Source: Planomonospora sp. ID67723 (GTDB lineage Bacteria; Actinomycetota; Actinomycetes; Streptosporangiales; Streptosporangiaceae). From it: a DNA stretch of 64,000 nucleotides. The position numbers and the translations under genes were made by a program. Each line of letters starts with the position of its first letter. The first letter of the stretch is position 1. The stretch covers positions 558,001 through 622,000 of the forward strand of contig NZ_JABTEZ010000004.1 of assembly GCF_015711605.1 (NCBI RefSeq), given 5' to 3'. Below the pieces are notes generated by a model. That model did no database searches, was not told the origin of the DNA, and saw nothing but the letters and a program-made list of their open reading frames with translations. This document shows, piece by piece, positions 16,608 to 24,693 of the stretch.

Positions 16608-17492
16608 TCACCCGCGTCGGAGCGTGGTTGCGATGACCTCCGAGCTGTCGGCGTGCAGGGCCTGCGCCGCCGTCTGCCCGGTCGCCGCCAGGTAGGCGTC
16701 GGCCAGCCGGTTGCCCGCGGCGTACCCGGCGCCCATCGGCAGCCCCACCGGCGTGAGGCCGAAGCGCTCGGCGCTGGGGTCGCCGTGCACCCAGGCAGTG
16801 AAGTTCTGCATGCCTGTCACGTCGAGCCCGGTGAGCACCTTGGCGACGACCTCGTCGTCGTGCAGGTGCGGCACGCCGATGCGGGTGGGGCCGAGCCCGT
16901 CGCCGTAGAGCTGGCGGGCGAAGGCGTCGGCCAGGCCCTCGGAGACGATGTGATCGCCGACCGTGACGGTCATCGGGTCCCACACAACCCCGCCCGGGCC
17001 GAACCGCAGGTTGTGGTGCAGTTCGTGCACGGCGGTGGCCTCCAGCCGCTCCACGTTCTCGGGGAAGGGCCAGAACGTGATGGCGATGTGGCCCGAGATG
17101 CCGCCGAACCCGGTCACTCCCTGGCAGGGCCCCATGAAGTGCTCGTCACCGGGATCGCCGAGCACGAACAGCACGGTGATGTCCGGGGCCTCCAGCCCCG
17201 GCCTCGCCTCCAGCAGTACGGCGAGAGCGTCGTCGAGGGCGCGTTGCATCCGCTCCCAGGCTCCGGCCGCCGCCAGGGTTTCGAGCGCGTCGAGGCAACG
17301 CTCCTCGTCGCGGTCGACGGGGAACCCGGACGCTTGGAGGTGCATGGCCACCAGGTCGACCTCGCCGGGGTGGTGGCGGTACATGCCCCTGTTGGCCTCC
17401 AGCATCGAACGCAGCAGGTCAACGCGGCCCGCGACCGGGGCCAGCAGGATCCGCCTCATGGCGGAGTAGGTGTCAAGAACAGTGATCGACAT
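16608..17492 (-). CDS. DUF2268 family putative zinc metalloprotease
   Basis: The 294-residue protein carries an HExxH motif (His156-Glu157-Leu-His159-His160) in AVHELHHNLRFGPGG. A downstream glutamate in VSEGLADAFARQLYG probably completes the zinc site. This is the DUF2268 putative Zn-dependent protease arrangement. No signal peptide is present. ATG 17492 is supported by the promoter: a TAGCAT -10 hexamer ends 7 nt before it, implying a leaderless mRNA. It precedes the TipAS-type MerR gene. The substrate is unknown, but the pairing suggests a stress- or antibiotic-induced protease. Confidence 0.85.
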   Translation of the reverse strand: MSITVLDTYSAMRRILLAPVAGRVDLLRSMLEANRGMYRHHPGEVDLVAMHLQASGFPVDRDEERCLDALETLAAAGAWERMQRALDDALAVLLEARPGLEAPDITVLFVLGDPGDEHFMGPCQGVTGFGGISGHIAITFWPFPENVERLEATAVHELHHNLRFGPGGVVWDPMTVTVGDHIVSEGLADAFARQLYGDGLGPTRIGVPHLHDDEVVAKVLTGLDVTGMQNFTAWVHGDPSAERFGLTPVGLPMGAGYAAGNRLADAYLAATGQTAAQALHADSSEVIATTLRRG

Positions 17493-17499
17493 GGCTCCG

Positions 17500-17530
17500 A
17501 TGCTAGAAGTTGACGCAGCGTCAAGGTCAA
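17500..17530 (-). promoter_or_regulatory. MerR-type promoter with 19-bp spacer
   Basis: On the minus strand, -35 TTGACC (17525-17530) and -10 TAGCAT (17500-17505) are separated by exactly 19 bp. The spacer contains the dyad TTGACGCTGCGTCAA. Over-long 19-bp spacers with a central dyad are the hallmark of MerR-activated promoters. The start codon at 17492 lies at the predicted transcription start. Confidence 0.85.
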
Positions 17531-17715
17531 ACCGGCGGCGGCTCGCCTTGCGGGCCGGCCCCGGCGCACCCATGGTCTGCGGGCCGGCATCGCGCGGTGC
17601 GCCGACGTTGCGAGACGGCGCACCGGCCAGTGACCGCTCGGCGGATCGGGTGAGTCGCGACGGCTCTCAAGCACGGTCAGGACCGCGTTCACCCGTCCGC
17701 CTGGCTCGTCAGCGG

Positions 17716-18183
17716 TCAGGCTCCCTGGGAGAAGACCTTCCAGACCTGGGAGAGGTTCGGGCCGCCCCACATGCGGGTCAGGCCGAGGAGCTGGTCGTTG
17801 GCCTGCAAGTGGGAGGCGATGGACAGGGCGTAGCTGGGGTGGACGACCGAGGCGATGACGTAGCTGTCGGCGCTGGTGTCGACATGTTCGAAGCGCCAGT
17901 TCTGGTGCAGGCTGTCGTTGCCCTCACGCAGGGTCACCACCTCGGCGGGGGTGGCGCCGACGGTCAGAGCCCGGCCGTGGGCGGCCGAGCGGATGACGAC
18001 GGTGCCGTCAGGGTTGCGGCCCAGCGTCCAGCGGTGGCTGGTGGCGTCGGCGAAGGGGTCCTGAGCCCAGGTCTGGACGTGGTTGCCGACGTTGTCGTGG
18101 AAGTCGTTGCACATGAAGTAGGTGCCGGTGACGTGGTGGACCATCATCACCGATCCGGTGGGCAGGGCGCTGGCGAGCGGCAT
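17716..18183 (-). CDS. ricin-type beta-trefoil lectin-like protein
   Basis: The 155-residue protein looks like a single beta-trefoil. Three similar blocks include QTWAQDPFADATSHRW, EGNDSLHQNWRFEHV and RMWGGPNLSQVWKVF, each resembling the Q-x-W motif of RICIN domains. No signal peptide is seen, so it may be cytosolic. ATG 18183 follows AAAAGGAGCC. Upstream lies an unusually AT-rich stretch, probably the promoter. The carbohydrate target is unknown. Confidence 0.68.
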   Translation of the reverse strand: MPLASALPTGSVMMVHHVTGTYFMCNDFHDNVGNHVQTWAQDPFADATSHRWTLGRNPDGTVVIRSAAHGRALTVGATPAEVVTLREGNDSLHQNWRFEHVDTSADSYVIASVVHPSYALSIASHLQANDQLLGLTRMWGGPNLSQVWKVFSQGA

Positions 18184-18318
18184 GGCTGGCTCCTTTTCCG
18201 CGGGGGAAGCGGGGGTGGGGGGTGGCGCCGCAGGCTGCGTCCGTGCGTGCCGGGGCGGCTGGCAGCCGTGAACGGACCGGGCCCGTGTCGTTCGCGGCAG
18301 GGCAGATAGGCTTGGAAA

Positions 18319-18362
18319 AGATAACCGTTTCCTATCTCCATTACTGAAAGTAAATATCCGAA
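18319..18362. promoter_or_regulatory. AT-rich promoter region with palindrome
   Basis: TTACT-GAA-AGTAA (18341-18353) and a GATA...TATC pair (18320-18336) lie in the only AT-rich stretch of this neighbourhood, upstream of the lectin-like gene. It is probably a promoter/operator; the regulator is unknown. Confidence 0.45.
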
Positions 18363-18533
18363 CACGGTTTGTCAACACGTGGTCAGGATGAAAGCAGCCA
18401 CACCCGCGGGGCGCCGCCGCCCCCGTGCGCCCGACACGAACCAGCGGGTCTGTGGGCTGGCGGCTACTTCGTCCTCGGCCCGATGGCGCCGGTGGCCGTC
18501 GTCTTCGGCGCGGGGCCGTGACCTGCGGTGCTC

Positions 18534-19184
18534 CTACTCCGATCCGGGAGGCCCGCTCCCGAGCAGTGCGGCGGCGGTCGTGAGGAGCTCGGCGTCGGTC
18601 CCGGCCGAGACGCTCGACGCGATGCCCGACCGGAAGAGGGCGGCGCCCTCGATCAGCATGACGAACGTCTCGGCGCGGGCCTGGCAGACCTGCGGCGTGA
18701 GGACGGGATCCCGCTGCTGCACGAAGGCGGCCACATGTCCCACGTAGTCGCGGTAGAAGGCGCGTACGGCGCCGGCCGCGGAGGCGTCGTGCGCGGCCAG
18801 GGCCCAGACCTCGGTGAACAGGCGGACGAGCCGGTCGTCCTGTTGCTGGGTGAGCAAGACCTGGATCAGCTGCACGGGCTCGTGGGACCGGACGCCGATC
18901 GCGTCCTGCGGGCCCATGAGGTCGGCCACCTGCCGCAGTGAGCGTTCCAGGACGCGGTTCAGCACCGCGTGGATCAGCTCGCCGCGGGTGGGGAAGTAGT
19001 GCTGCAGGTGCCCCAGGCGCACACCCGCCGCGGTGGCGACCGCGCGCAGGGACAGTTCGGCGTTTCCCCTGGTCACCAGGATGTGCTCGGTGACGTCGAG
19101 CAGGTTCTGCCGTCGGTTGTCTCCCTTGGCGGTCGACGCGGGGGAGGAGCGGTTCGCCAGCGGGCCCGGTCCGGCCGTCGTCAT
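18534..19184 (-). CDS. TetR-family regulator
   Basis: The 216-residue protein has the HTH at residues 24-70 (RRQNLLDVTEHILVTRGNAE, then LRAVATAAGVRLGHLQHYFP) followed by a helical ligand domain of BetI-like length. The ATG at 19184 overlaps the stop of the upstream saccharopine-dehydrogenase-like gene by 4 nt, so the two are co-translated. It probably represses the operon through the GGTCAC-N12-GTGACC dyad at the operon promoter. Confidence 0.9.
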   Translation of the reverse strand: MTTAGPGPLANRSSPASTAKGDNRRQNLLDVTEHILVTRGNAELSLRAVATAAGVRLGHLQHYFPTRGELIHAVLNRVLERSLRQVADLMGPQDAIGVRSHEPVQLIQVLLTQQQDDRLVRLFTEVWALAAHDASAAGAVRAFYRDYVGHVAAFVQQRDPVLTPQVCQARAETFVMLIEGAALFRSGIASSVSAGTDAELLTTAAALLGSGPPGSE

Positions 19185-20263
19185 GCGGCTCGCTCCGCCG
19201 GCACGGGGGTGCCCTCGGTGACCGACACCCCCACGGACTCCAGGAAGGCGGGGACGTCCTGCGGGCGCGGGGTCATCTCCGGGAACACGAGCCCCCGCGG
19301 CGGGACGGCGCCGTCGGCGCCCAGGATCCTGCGCAGCGCCATCAGCGCCCCGACCGCCGTCAGGTGCGCCTGCCCGAAGGGGTCGGTGACGGTCGCCGCA
19401 CGGGTTCCGGCCGGGCCGGTGACGTCGATCCGGAGCTGCGCGATCCCGCCCTCGCCGGCGGAGTGCAGCAGGGAACGGCGGAGCGACGTCCAGCGCTCGC
19501 CGCGTCCCCATCGGAAGAACCCCGACCGCTTGACGGCCAGGAGCGCCGAGGTCATGGCGGGGGAGCTGAAACCGATCCGGGTGGCCGCCGTGCTCACGCC
19601 GAGGGCGATCGGCAGGGTGAACTGTTCCGGTGTGTCGATCCGTGCCACCCGGGTGCGCGAGGAACCGATCGTGACGGTGCGGGTGTCGGTGAGCGGCGTG
19701 ATCAGGCGCCGCCGCCCGGCTTCCACGATCTCGTACTCCAGGCCGAGCCGGTCCATGAACTCCACGGAGTCGGCTCCCGCCCGGTCCTTCAGATCCCAGC
19801 GCACCGCGATCTCGACCGTGTCGGCTCCGCCGGTCCGGGTGGCCAGTGCCGAGGCCATCAGGGGACTGACGCCGCCCATCCAGCTCGACGAGAGCAGTAC
19901 GGGCGCGTCCGGGCGCAGCGTCGCGGCCACGGTCGCCGCCCGTTGCAGGCGGGCGGTCCACCGGGTGACGTCGGCGTAGGGGACCCCGGCCCGTACGGCG
20001 GCGCGCAGCACCCGGTCGTCGGGGTCGTTCACGACGCCGACGACGGCACGGATCCTCGCCGAGAACGGGGCGGGGTCGGACAGGTCCCAGCGGCGGACCG
20101 TCGCGCCGACCTCCCGCGCCAGGGCTTCGCCGCGCTCCGTCGTGCGGCCGGTCAGCAGCAGCGGCCAGGAGGGGGCCGCCAGCCTGGCCAGCTCGGCGCC
20201 GACCGTGCCGTACCCGCCCACCAGGAGCACGGGGCCCGCGGGATCGAACTGTAGATCGTCCAT
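19181..20263 (-). CDS. saccharopine dehydrogenase-like NAD(P)-binding oxidoreductase
   Basis: The 360-residue protein starts with a Rossmann fold (VLLVGGYGTVGAELARLA). Continuing landmarks are TGRTTERGEALAREVGATV and VRAGVPYADVTRW, typical of the saccharopine dehydrogenase NADP-binding family and related trans-acting enoyl reductases. ATG 20263 is selected because a TATAGT -10 box ends exactly 6 nt upstream, which fits a leaderless message; an ATG at 20290 would place the promoter inside the gene. It is the first gene of an operon with the TetR gene. The substrate is unknown. Confidence 0.85.
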   Translation of the reverse strand: MDDLQFDPAGPVLLVGGYGTVGAELARLAAPSWPLLLTGRTTERGEALAREVGATVRRWDLSDPAPFSARIRAVVGVVNDPDDRVLRAAVRAGVPYADVTRWTARLQRAATVAATLRPDAPVLLSSSWMGGVSPLMASALATRTGGADTVEIAVRWDLKDRAGADSVEFMDRLGLEYEIVEAGRRRLITPLTDTRTVTIGSSRTRVARIDTPEQFTLPIALGVSTAATRIGFSSPAMTSALLAVKRSGFFRWGRGERWTSLRRSLLHSAGEGGIAQLRIDVTGPAGTRAATVTDPFGQAHLTAVGALMALRRILGADGAVPPRGLVFPEMTPRPQDVPAFLESVGVSVTEGTPVPAERAA

Positions 20264-20269
20264 GGCCCC

Positions 20270-20299
20270 ACTATAGGTCACTTGACCCATAATGTGACC
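20270..20299 (-). promoter_or_regulatory. leaderless promoter with TetR-type operator dyad
   Basis: The -10 TATAGT occupies 20270-20275 on the minus strand. Directly upstream is GGTCAC-N12-GTGACC (20276-20299), a perfect 6-bp-arm dyad covering the -35 region. The operon encodes a TetR repressor, making autoregulation likely. Confidence 0.7.
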
Positions 20300-20421
20300 G
20301 GTCCGACCCCGCCCCCGGGATGCACGCGCCTCGGTCTGATACGAGAGGGGCCCGCCGTTCGCGCGCAAGACCGTCTGTTGCGATACTCGGCGGCGACATC
20401 GCAGAGGGGAACAGGGCGCAC

Positions 20422-20709
20422 ATGTCTTTCCAGGCGTACTTGGACAACATCGAGGACAAGACCGGCCTGACTCCCCGTGAGTTCATCGCCCTGGCGGAGG
20501 AACGCGGCTTCGACGACCCGTCTACCAAGGCGGGACCGATCGTGGAGTGGCTGAAGCAGGACTATGACCTGGGACGCGGGCACGCGATGGCCCTGGTCCA
20601 CGTGATCAAGAAGGGTCCGGAGATCGACGCCAAACACGTCGGCAGCTCCGGCTCCCACCGCGATGAATCCGACACACTCTGGCTGGACGGGAAGAACAAC
20701 CGGCCCTGA
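20422..20709 (+). CDS. DUF4287 family protein
   Basis: The 95-residue protein has the DUF4287 core: MSFQAYLDNIEDKTGLTPRE, FIALAEERGF, then VEWLKQDYDLGRGHAMALVH. Family members are small helical proteins of unknown function. ATG 20422 matches the conserved family N-terminus. It precedes a second small gene in the same direction. Confidence 0.88.
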   Translation: MSFQAYLDNIEDKTGLTPREFIALAEERGFDDPSTKAGPIVEWLKQDYDLGRGHAMALVHVIKKGPEIDAKHVGSSGSHRDESDTLWLDGKNNRP

Positions 20710-20834
20710 TGCGGAGAGACTGCCGGCCGGCCGCTACCCGGCTGCCGAAACGGCGTGCGCGCCGTGTTGCGGGACCGGCCGGAAGCTCGCGGCCCGGGAT
20801 GGAGAGGGCTCACCACGGACCCGGAAAGGACGGT

Positions 20835-21164
20835 ATGGACGCTCCCGTGTACTACCGGCAGCAGCTGGTCGGGTTCATCGAGGACTCGAAGGTGGACAAC
20901 TTCCGGACCTACGGTCGTTGGCGGCCCGTCGCCTCCGCCTGGACGGCGGTGTTCCTCGAGGCCGTCCGGGCGGAGACGGAACCGGTGGTCGAGTTGTTCG
21001 AAACGGGAAAGGCGGCCGGCTACGTGACGGTCCTCGACGACGGAGAGATCGAGGTCGTGACGGTGCCGGCGATTCCGGAGGGCGCGCCGTTGTCGCCCGG
21101 CCGGCACTCCGATGGCCGCGATCACCTGCTTGACCCGGGTGAAGATCCGGTTCGGGTCATGTGA
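20835..21164 (+). CDS. small conserved hypothetical protein
   Basis: The 109-residue product has a clear ribosome-binding site (GGAAAGGACGG) before ATG 20835 and protein-like composition (YYRQQLVGFIEDSKVDNFRT, then YGRWRPVASAWTAVFLEAV and a Gly-Asp-rich strand GYVTVLDDGEIEVVTVPAI). The C-terminal 20 residues look unstructured, and the true end may have been altered. No family is recognised. It lies 125 nt behind the DUF4287 gene. Confidence 0.6.
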   Translation: MDAPVYYRQQLVGFIEDSKVDNFRTYGRWRPVASAWTAVFLEAVRAETEPVVELFETGKAAGYVTVLDDGEIEVVTVPAIPEGAPLSPGRHSDGRDHLLDPGEDPVRVM

Positions 21165-21257
21165 GCGAGCCAGGCGCCGCCGGAAGCAGGTGAGCAGTGA
21201 CGCATCGAAGGCGGTGTCGTGCGGGCCCAGCCCGCAGGCGGCCTCCGGCGGGGCCGC

Positions 21258-22304
21258 TCAAGGGCGCAGTTCCAGGGAAATGTGCGGGGACAGCGCGCGG
21301 AGGAAGTCGAGGGCGTCGAAGATTTCACCGGCGGAGGCGACGCCGACGGTCTTGGTCCGTCCGGTGAGGATGCGGTCGACCGCTTCCACGACGAGGGGGG
21401 CGGTGACGGCGTAGATGTCCTGGCCGCCCGCCACGGCGCGCCGTTCGCCGCCGCCGGAGCGCACGACGACGTCGACGAGGAAGGTCTGCGCGGACCGCCC
21501 GAGCCGGTCGACCGCGGCCGGCTCGGGCGTGTCCGGGTCCGCCATGTCCCTGGCCGCCTCGATCGCCATGTAGGTGCACACCTCGGGGATGGACAGGTGG
21601 CTGGGAACGGTGACGACGTCGGCCATCGTGAACTCCCCGATGACGGCCCGGGTGCCCATCGGGTCAGGGAAGGTCCACTCCAGGGTGGGCGGGGCGTCAG
21701 CGCGGTACTCGAGCTGTCCGTTCGCGTAGCGGACGCGCCGGCCGCCCCGCCGTTCGCGGGAGACCGTACCCGCGGTGCGCGTCCCGGCGGTGGGGTGCCA
21801 GCCGCTCAGCCCGTACGCGATGTGCGCCTCGTCGGCCGCGCTCCAGTCGCCCATCGCCGCGGTGACCAGCAGGTCGCCGAGGCCGCCGTAGAAGGCCATC
21901 GCGGGGACGATCACCGCTCCTGCGGCGCGGGCGCGGTCCGTGAAGTGCGCGAACGTGTCGACGTTGGCCTCGATTTCGGCCGCCACGTCCACGTACGGGA
22001 TCCCGGCGCGCAGCGCCGCCTCGATCACGGGGGCTGCCGTCGCGGCGAAGGGCCCGGCACAGTTGATCACGGCCGCCGTCCCGGCCAGTGCGCGATCGAG
22101 CGAGACCGGATCGTCGACCGACGCCGGCCGGGCCTCGAGTCCGGGATGGGACGCCGCCAACGCCTGCAGCTTGCCGGCGTCGCGGCCGGAGAGAACCGGG
22201 ACGAACCCGCGCTCCCGCAGTTCTGCCACCACGAACCGCCCGGTGTGCCCGTACGCGCCGAACACCGCCACCGTCTGCCCCGATCCCATCTGCCCCGGTC
22301 CCAT
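21258..22304 (-). CDS. saccharopine dehydrogenase NADP-binding domain protein
   Basis: The 348-residue enzyme has an N-terminal Rossmann motif (VAVFGAYGHTGRFVVAELRE), then SGRDAGKLQALA, NCAGPFA and AALRAGIPYVDVAAE. These are hallmarks of the saccharopine dehydrogenase/trans-enoyl reductase family. ATG 22304 is chosen for AGGAGGG five bases upstream. It is divergent from a GlxA-type AraC regulator across a 101-bp gap, suggesting control by it. It is related in family, not closely in sequence, to the enzyme at 19.2-20.3 kb. Confidence 0.86.
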   Translation of the reverse strand: MGPGQMGSGQTVAVFGAYGHTGRFVVAELRERGFVPVLSGRDAGKLQALAASHPGLEARPASVDDPVSLDRALAGTAAVINCAGPFAATAAPVIEAALRAGIPYVDVAAEIEANVDTFAHFTDRARAAGAVIVPAMAFYGGLGDLLVTAAMGDWSAADEAHIAYGLSGWHPTAGTRTAGTVSRERRGGRRVRYANGQLEYRADAPPTLEWTFPDPMGTRAVIGEFTMADVVTVPSHLSIPEVCTYMAIEAARDMADPDTPEPAAVDRLGRSAQTFLVDVVVRSGGGERRAVAGGQDIYAVTAPLVVEAVDRILTGRTKTVGVASAGEIFDALDFLRALSPHISLELRP

Positions 22305-22405
22305 GGATTCCCTCCTGTGCTCGAATGATCCGCTGCGGACATCCTGGCGGGAACGGGCCGCCGACCGTGAGTGTCCGGAACGCCATGACTCGTACAATTC
22401 CGGAC

Positions 22406-23353
22406 ATGCGTTCTGTCGCACTGGCCGTCACCGACGGCATGCTGCACTTCGAACTGTCCCTGGCATACGAGGTCTTCGCCGCCGCCCCGGCCGGCGTAAC
22501 GGTCCCCTGGTACGACGTCACCGTCTGCGGGCCGGCCGCCGTACGGGTCGGCCGGTTCCGGTTGGAGCCCGACCACGGCCTCGGCGAACTCTCGCGCGCC
22601 GACACCGTGATCGTCCCCGGATGGGCCGACGTCGACGAGGATCCACCCGCCGACCTGGTCGAGGCGGTGCGCGCGGCTCACGAGGCAGGCGCACGCGTGG
22701 CCTCCCTGTGCACGGGCGCGTTCGTGCTGGCCGCCGCCGGCCTGCTGGACGGGCGGCGCGCAACCACACACTGGGCGCACACCGAGGTCCTGGCCGCCCG
22801 CTACCCCCGGGTGCAGGTGGACCCGGACGTCCTGTACGTGGACAACGGCAGCCTGCTCACCTCCGCCGGAAAAGCCGCCGCCATGGACCTGTGCCTGCAC
22901 CTCGTACGCCGCGACCACGGCTCCTCGATCGCCAACACGGTTGCCCGCCGCCTGGTCGTGCCGCCGCACCGGGACGGCGGCCAGGCCCAGTTCGTCACCA
23001 CCCCGGTGCCGGCCCCGGACAACCACCCGCTCGCCGGCCTGTTCCCCTGGGTGATCGAACGGCTCGACCAGCCGCTGACCGTGACGGATCTGGCCCGCCA
23101 GGCGCGGATGAGCTCACGCAACCTGGGCCGCCACTTCAAGTCGGTGACCGGTACCACCCCGCTGCAATGGCTGCTGACTCAGCGGATCCGCCACGCCCAG
23201 GAGTTGCTGGAGACCACGAACGACAGCATCGACACCATCGCGGCGACCACCGGCATGGGCACCGCGACGACAATGCGCCGGCACTTCAACCGCACGGTCG
23301 GCGTACCCCCGGACGCCTACCGCCGCACCTTCCGCTCAACCATGAGCCCGTAG
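22406..23353 (+). CDS. GlxA-family AraC-type regulator (DJ-1/PfpI + AraC HTH)
   Basis: The 315-residue protein couples a DJ-1/PfpI-like domain (residues 1-180; VIVPGWADVDED, then ASLCTGAFVLAAAGLLDGRR and ATTHWAH) to an AraC DNA-binding domain (about 215-312; LARQARMSSRNLGRHFKSVT and the second helix pair ATTGMGTATTMRRHFNRTVG). The nucleophile-elbow cysteine is present in SLCTG. It probably senses a small molecule and activates the divergent dehydrogenase-like gene. ATG 22406 is used; an ATG at 22385 is possible. Confidence 0.9.
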   Translation: MRSVALAVTDGMLHFELSLAYEVFAAAPAGVTVPWYDVTVCGPAAVRVGRFRLEPDHGLGELSRADTVIVPGWADVDEDPPADLVEAVRAAHEAGARVASLCTGAFVLAAAGLLDGRRATTHWAHTEVLAARYPRVQVDPDVLYVDNGSLLTSAGKAAAMDLCLHLVRRDHGSSIANTVARRLVVPPHRDGGQAQFVTTPVPAPDNHPLAGLFPWVIERLDQPLTVTDLARQARMSSRNLGRHFKSVTGTTPLQWLLTQRIRHAQELLETTNDSIDTIAATTGMGTATTMRRHFNRTVGVPPDAYRRTFRSTMSP

Positions 23354-23680
23354 GCTACGGCCGACGGTCGCGGGATCCGAGCATGCCGGCAGGCACGGCT
23401 ACCACAACACGCCGAATGGTGAATCGGGCGGAAGCTTTTCTCTCGGGGCCTATCGCAGGGATCGTCCGGCCTCACTGCTCGCCGCAGGGCTGTTCAGGTA
23501 CGGGGCGCGTCCATGATGACGGCGACGCCGAGGAGGCAAGGACGCCGTCGCGGGCCCCGCCTTGCGTGAGCCGGTCGGCGGCAACGCCGTACGGTTCCCC
23601 GGCTGCTGAGAACGTGAAGCCGCCGTCGGCGCCGGCGGTCACCGCCATCACCTCCCCGAGGCCGGCGGGCGGCACCGGTG
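23354..23680. other. intergenic region with possible minus-strand coding scrap
   Basis: Minus-strand 23500-23675 has moderately protein-like composition (GEVMAVTAGADGGFTFSAAG) but no start, domain or partner. It may be a gene remnant. No terminator hairpin could be supported. Confidence 0.3.
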
Positions 23681-24601
23681 TCAGACGGGCAGACCGGTGG
23701 GGGCGGCTTCCAGCCAGCCGCGCTCACGCGCCGTCGCCTCCACGACACGGGTGAAGGCGGCACCGGCCGGAGGCAGGGCGTCGCGCCGCCAGACCAGTTC
23801 CAGGTCGGGGGCGGGCAGGTGGTCGGCGAGCGGGAGCACCACACCATCGGCCGTGGGCAGGGCACCGAGCGAACTCGGTACCAGCGCGAAACCCTTGCCG
23901 TCGGCGAGGCCGAGGTGGCGCCAGCCGAGCACCTCGCAGTCGTCCACCTCGAACTCCAGACCGGTACGTGCCAGGGCGGCCAGGAGCGCGCTGCGGTAGT
24001 CCGGCGCCACGTCACCGGGGACCAGGCGGAGCCGGCTGCCGTACAGGTCGGACAGGGCCGCCACCGGGCGGCCGGCGAGCGGGTGGGCGGTGCCGACGAC
24101 CGCGACCAGCGGCTCCCGCCGGACGGTCTGCCGGGCGAGGCCGGGCCGCCGCGGGATCATCCGCCCCAGCACCAGATCGAACCGGCCCGCCCGCAGGCCG
24201 GCGTCGAGCTCGCCCGACCACGCCTCGCGCGCCTGAACGGTGACGCCCGGGTACGCCGCCCGCAACGCGGCGAGCAGTTCCGGCACCGTCTCGTGGGCGG
24301 CGCTCATGACCATCCCCAGGCGCACCGTGCCGGACTGGCCCTGCCCCGCCGCCCGCACCAGCTCGATCATCGAGTCGGCGTCGGCCAGCAGCCTCCGCGC
24401 GGACGCCACGAAGGCCTCGCCCGCCTCGGTGAGCCGGGTCGGGCGGCGGTGGAACAGCGGTACCCCGAGCCGGCGTTCCAGGTCGCGGATCTGCCTGCTC
24501 AGCGGAGGCTGGGCCATGCGCAGGCGTTCGGCGGCCCGCTGGAAACCGCCTTCTTCGGCGATCGTGACGACGTACCGCATGAGTCGCAGGTCGATCGACA
24601 T
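23681..24601 (-). CDS. LysR-family regulator
   Basis: The 306-residue regulator has the LysR winged HTH (residues 1-62; LMRYVVTIAEEGGFQRAAER, then LRMAQPPLSRQIRDLERRLG) and a substrate-binding domain (about 92-300) with GTVRLGMVMSAAHETVPELL. ATG 24601 is the family-standard start. It is divergent from a secreted SMP-30-like protein across 92 bp holding GGGTAT-N6-ATACCC, a T-N11-A-type LysR site. It most likely controls that gene. Confidence 0.92.
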   Translation of the reverse strand: MSIDLRLMRYVVTIAEEGGFQRAAERLRMAQPPLSRQIRDLERRLGVPLFHRRPTRLTEAGEAFVASARRLLADADSMIELVRAAGQGQSGTVRLGMVMSAAHETVPELLAALRAAYPGVTVQAREAWSGELDAGLRAGRFDLVLGRMIPRRPGLARQTVRREPLVAVVGTAHPLAGRPVAALSDLYGSRLRLVPGDVAPDYRSALLAALARTGLEFEVDDCEVLGWRHLGLADGKGFALVPSSLGALPTADGVVLPLADHLPAPDLELVWRRDALPPAGAAFTRVVEATARERGWLEAAPTGLPV

Positions 24602-24608
24602 ACCGCCA

Positions 24609-24626
24609 GGGTATACCGGGATACCC
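24609..24626. promoter_or_regulatory. probable LysR operator
   Basis: GGGTAT-ACCGGG-ATACCC is a perfect 6-bp-arm dyad located 7 nt upstream of the LysR start in the divergent promoter region. Confidence 0.6.
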
Positions 24627-24693
24627 AAAACGATCTTGTTGAGGTGTCGGTCCGGGCGCGAGGCTGGCTGCGATCGACTATCGAAGGGAAACC

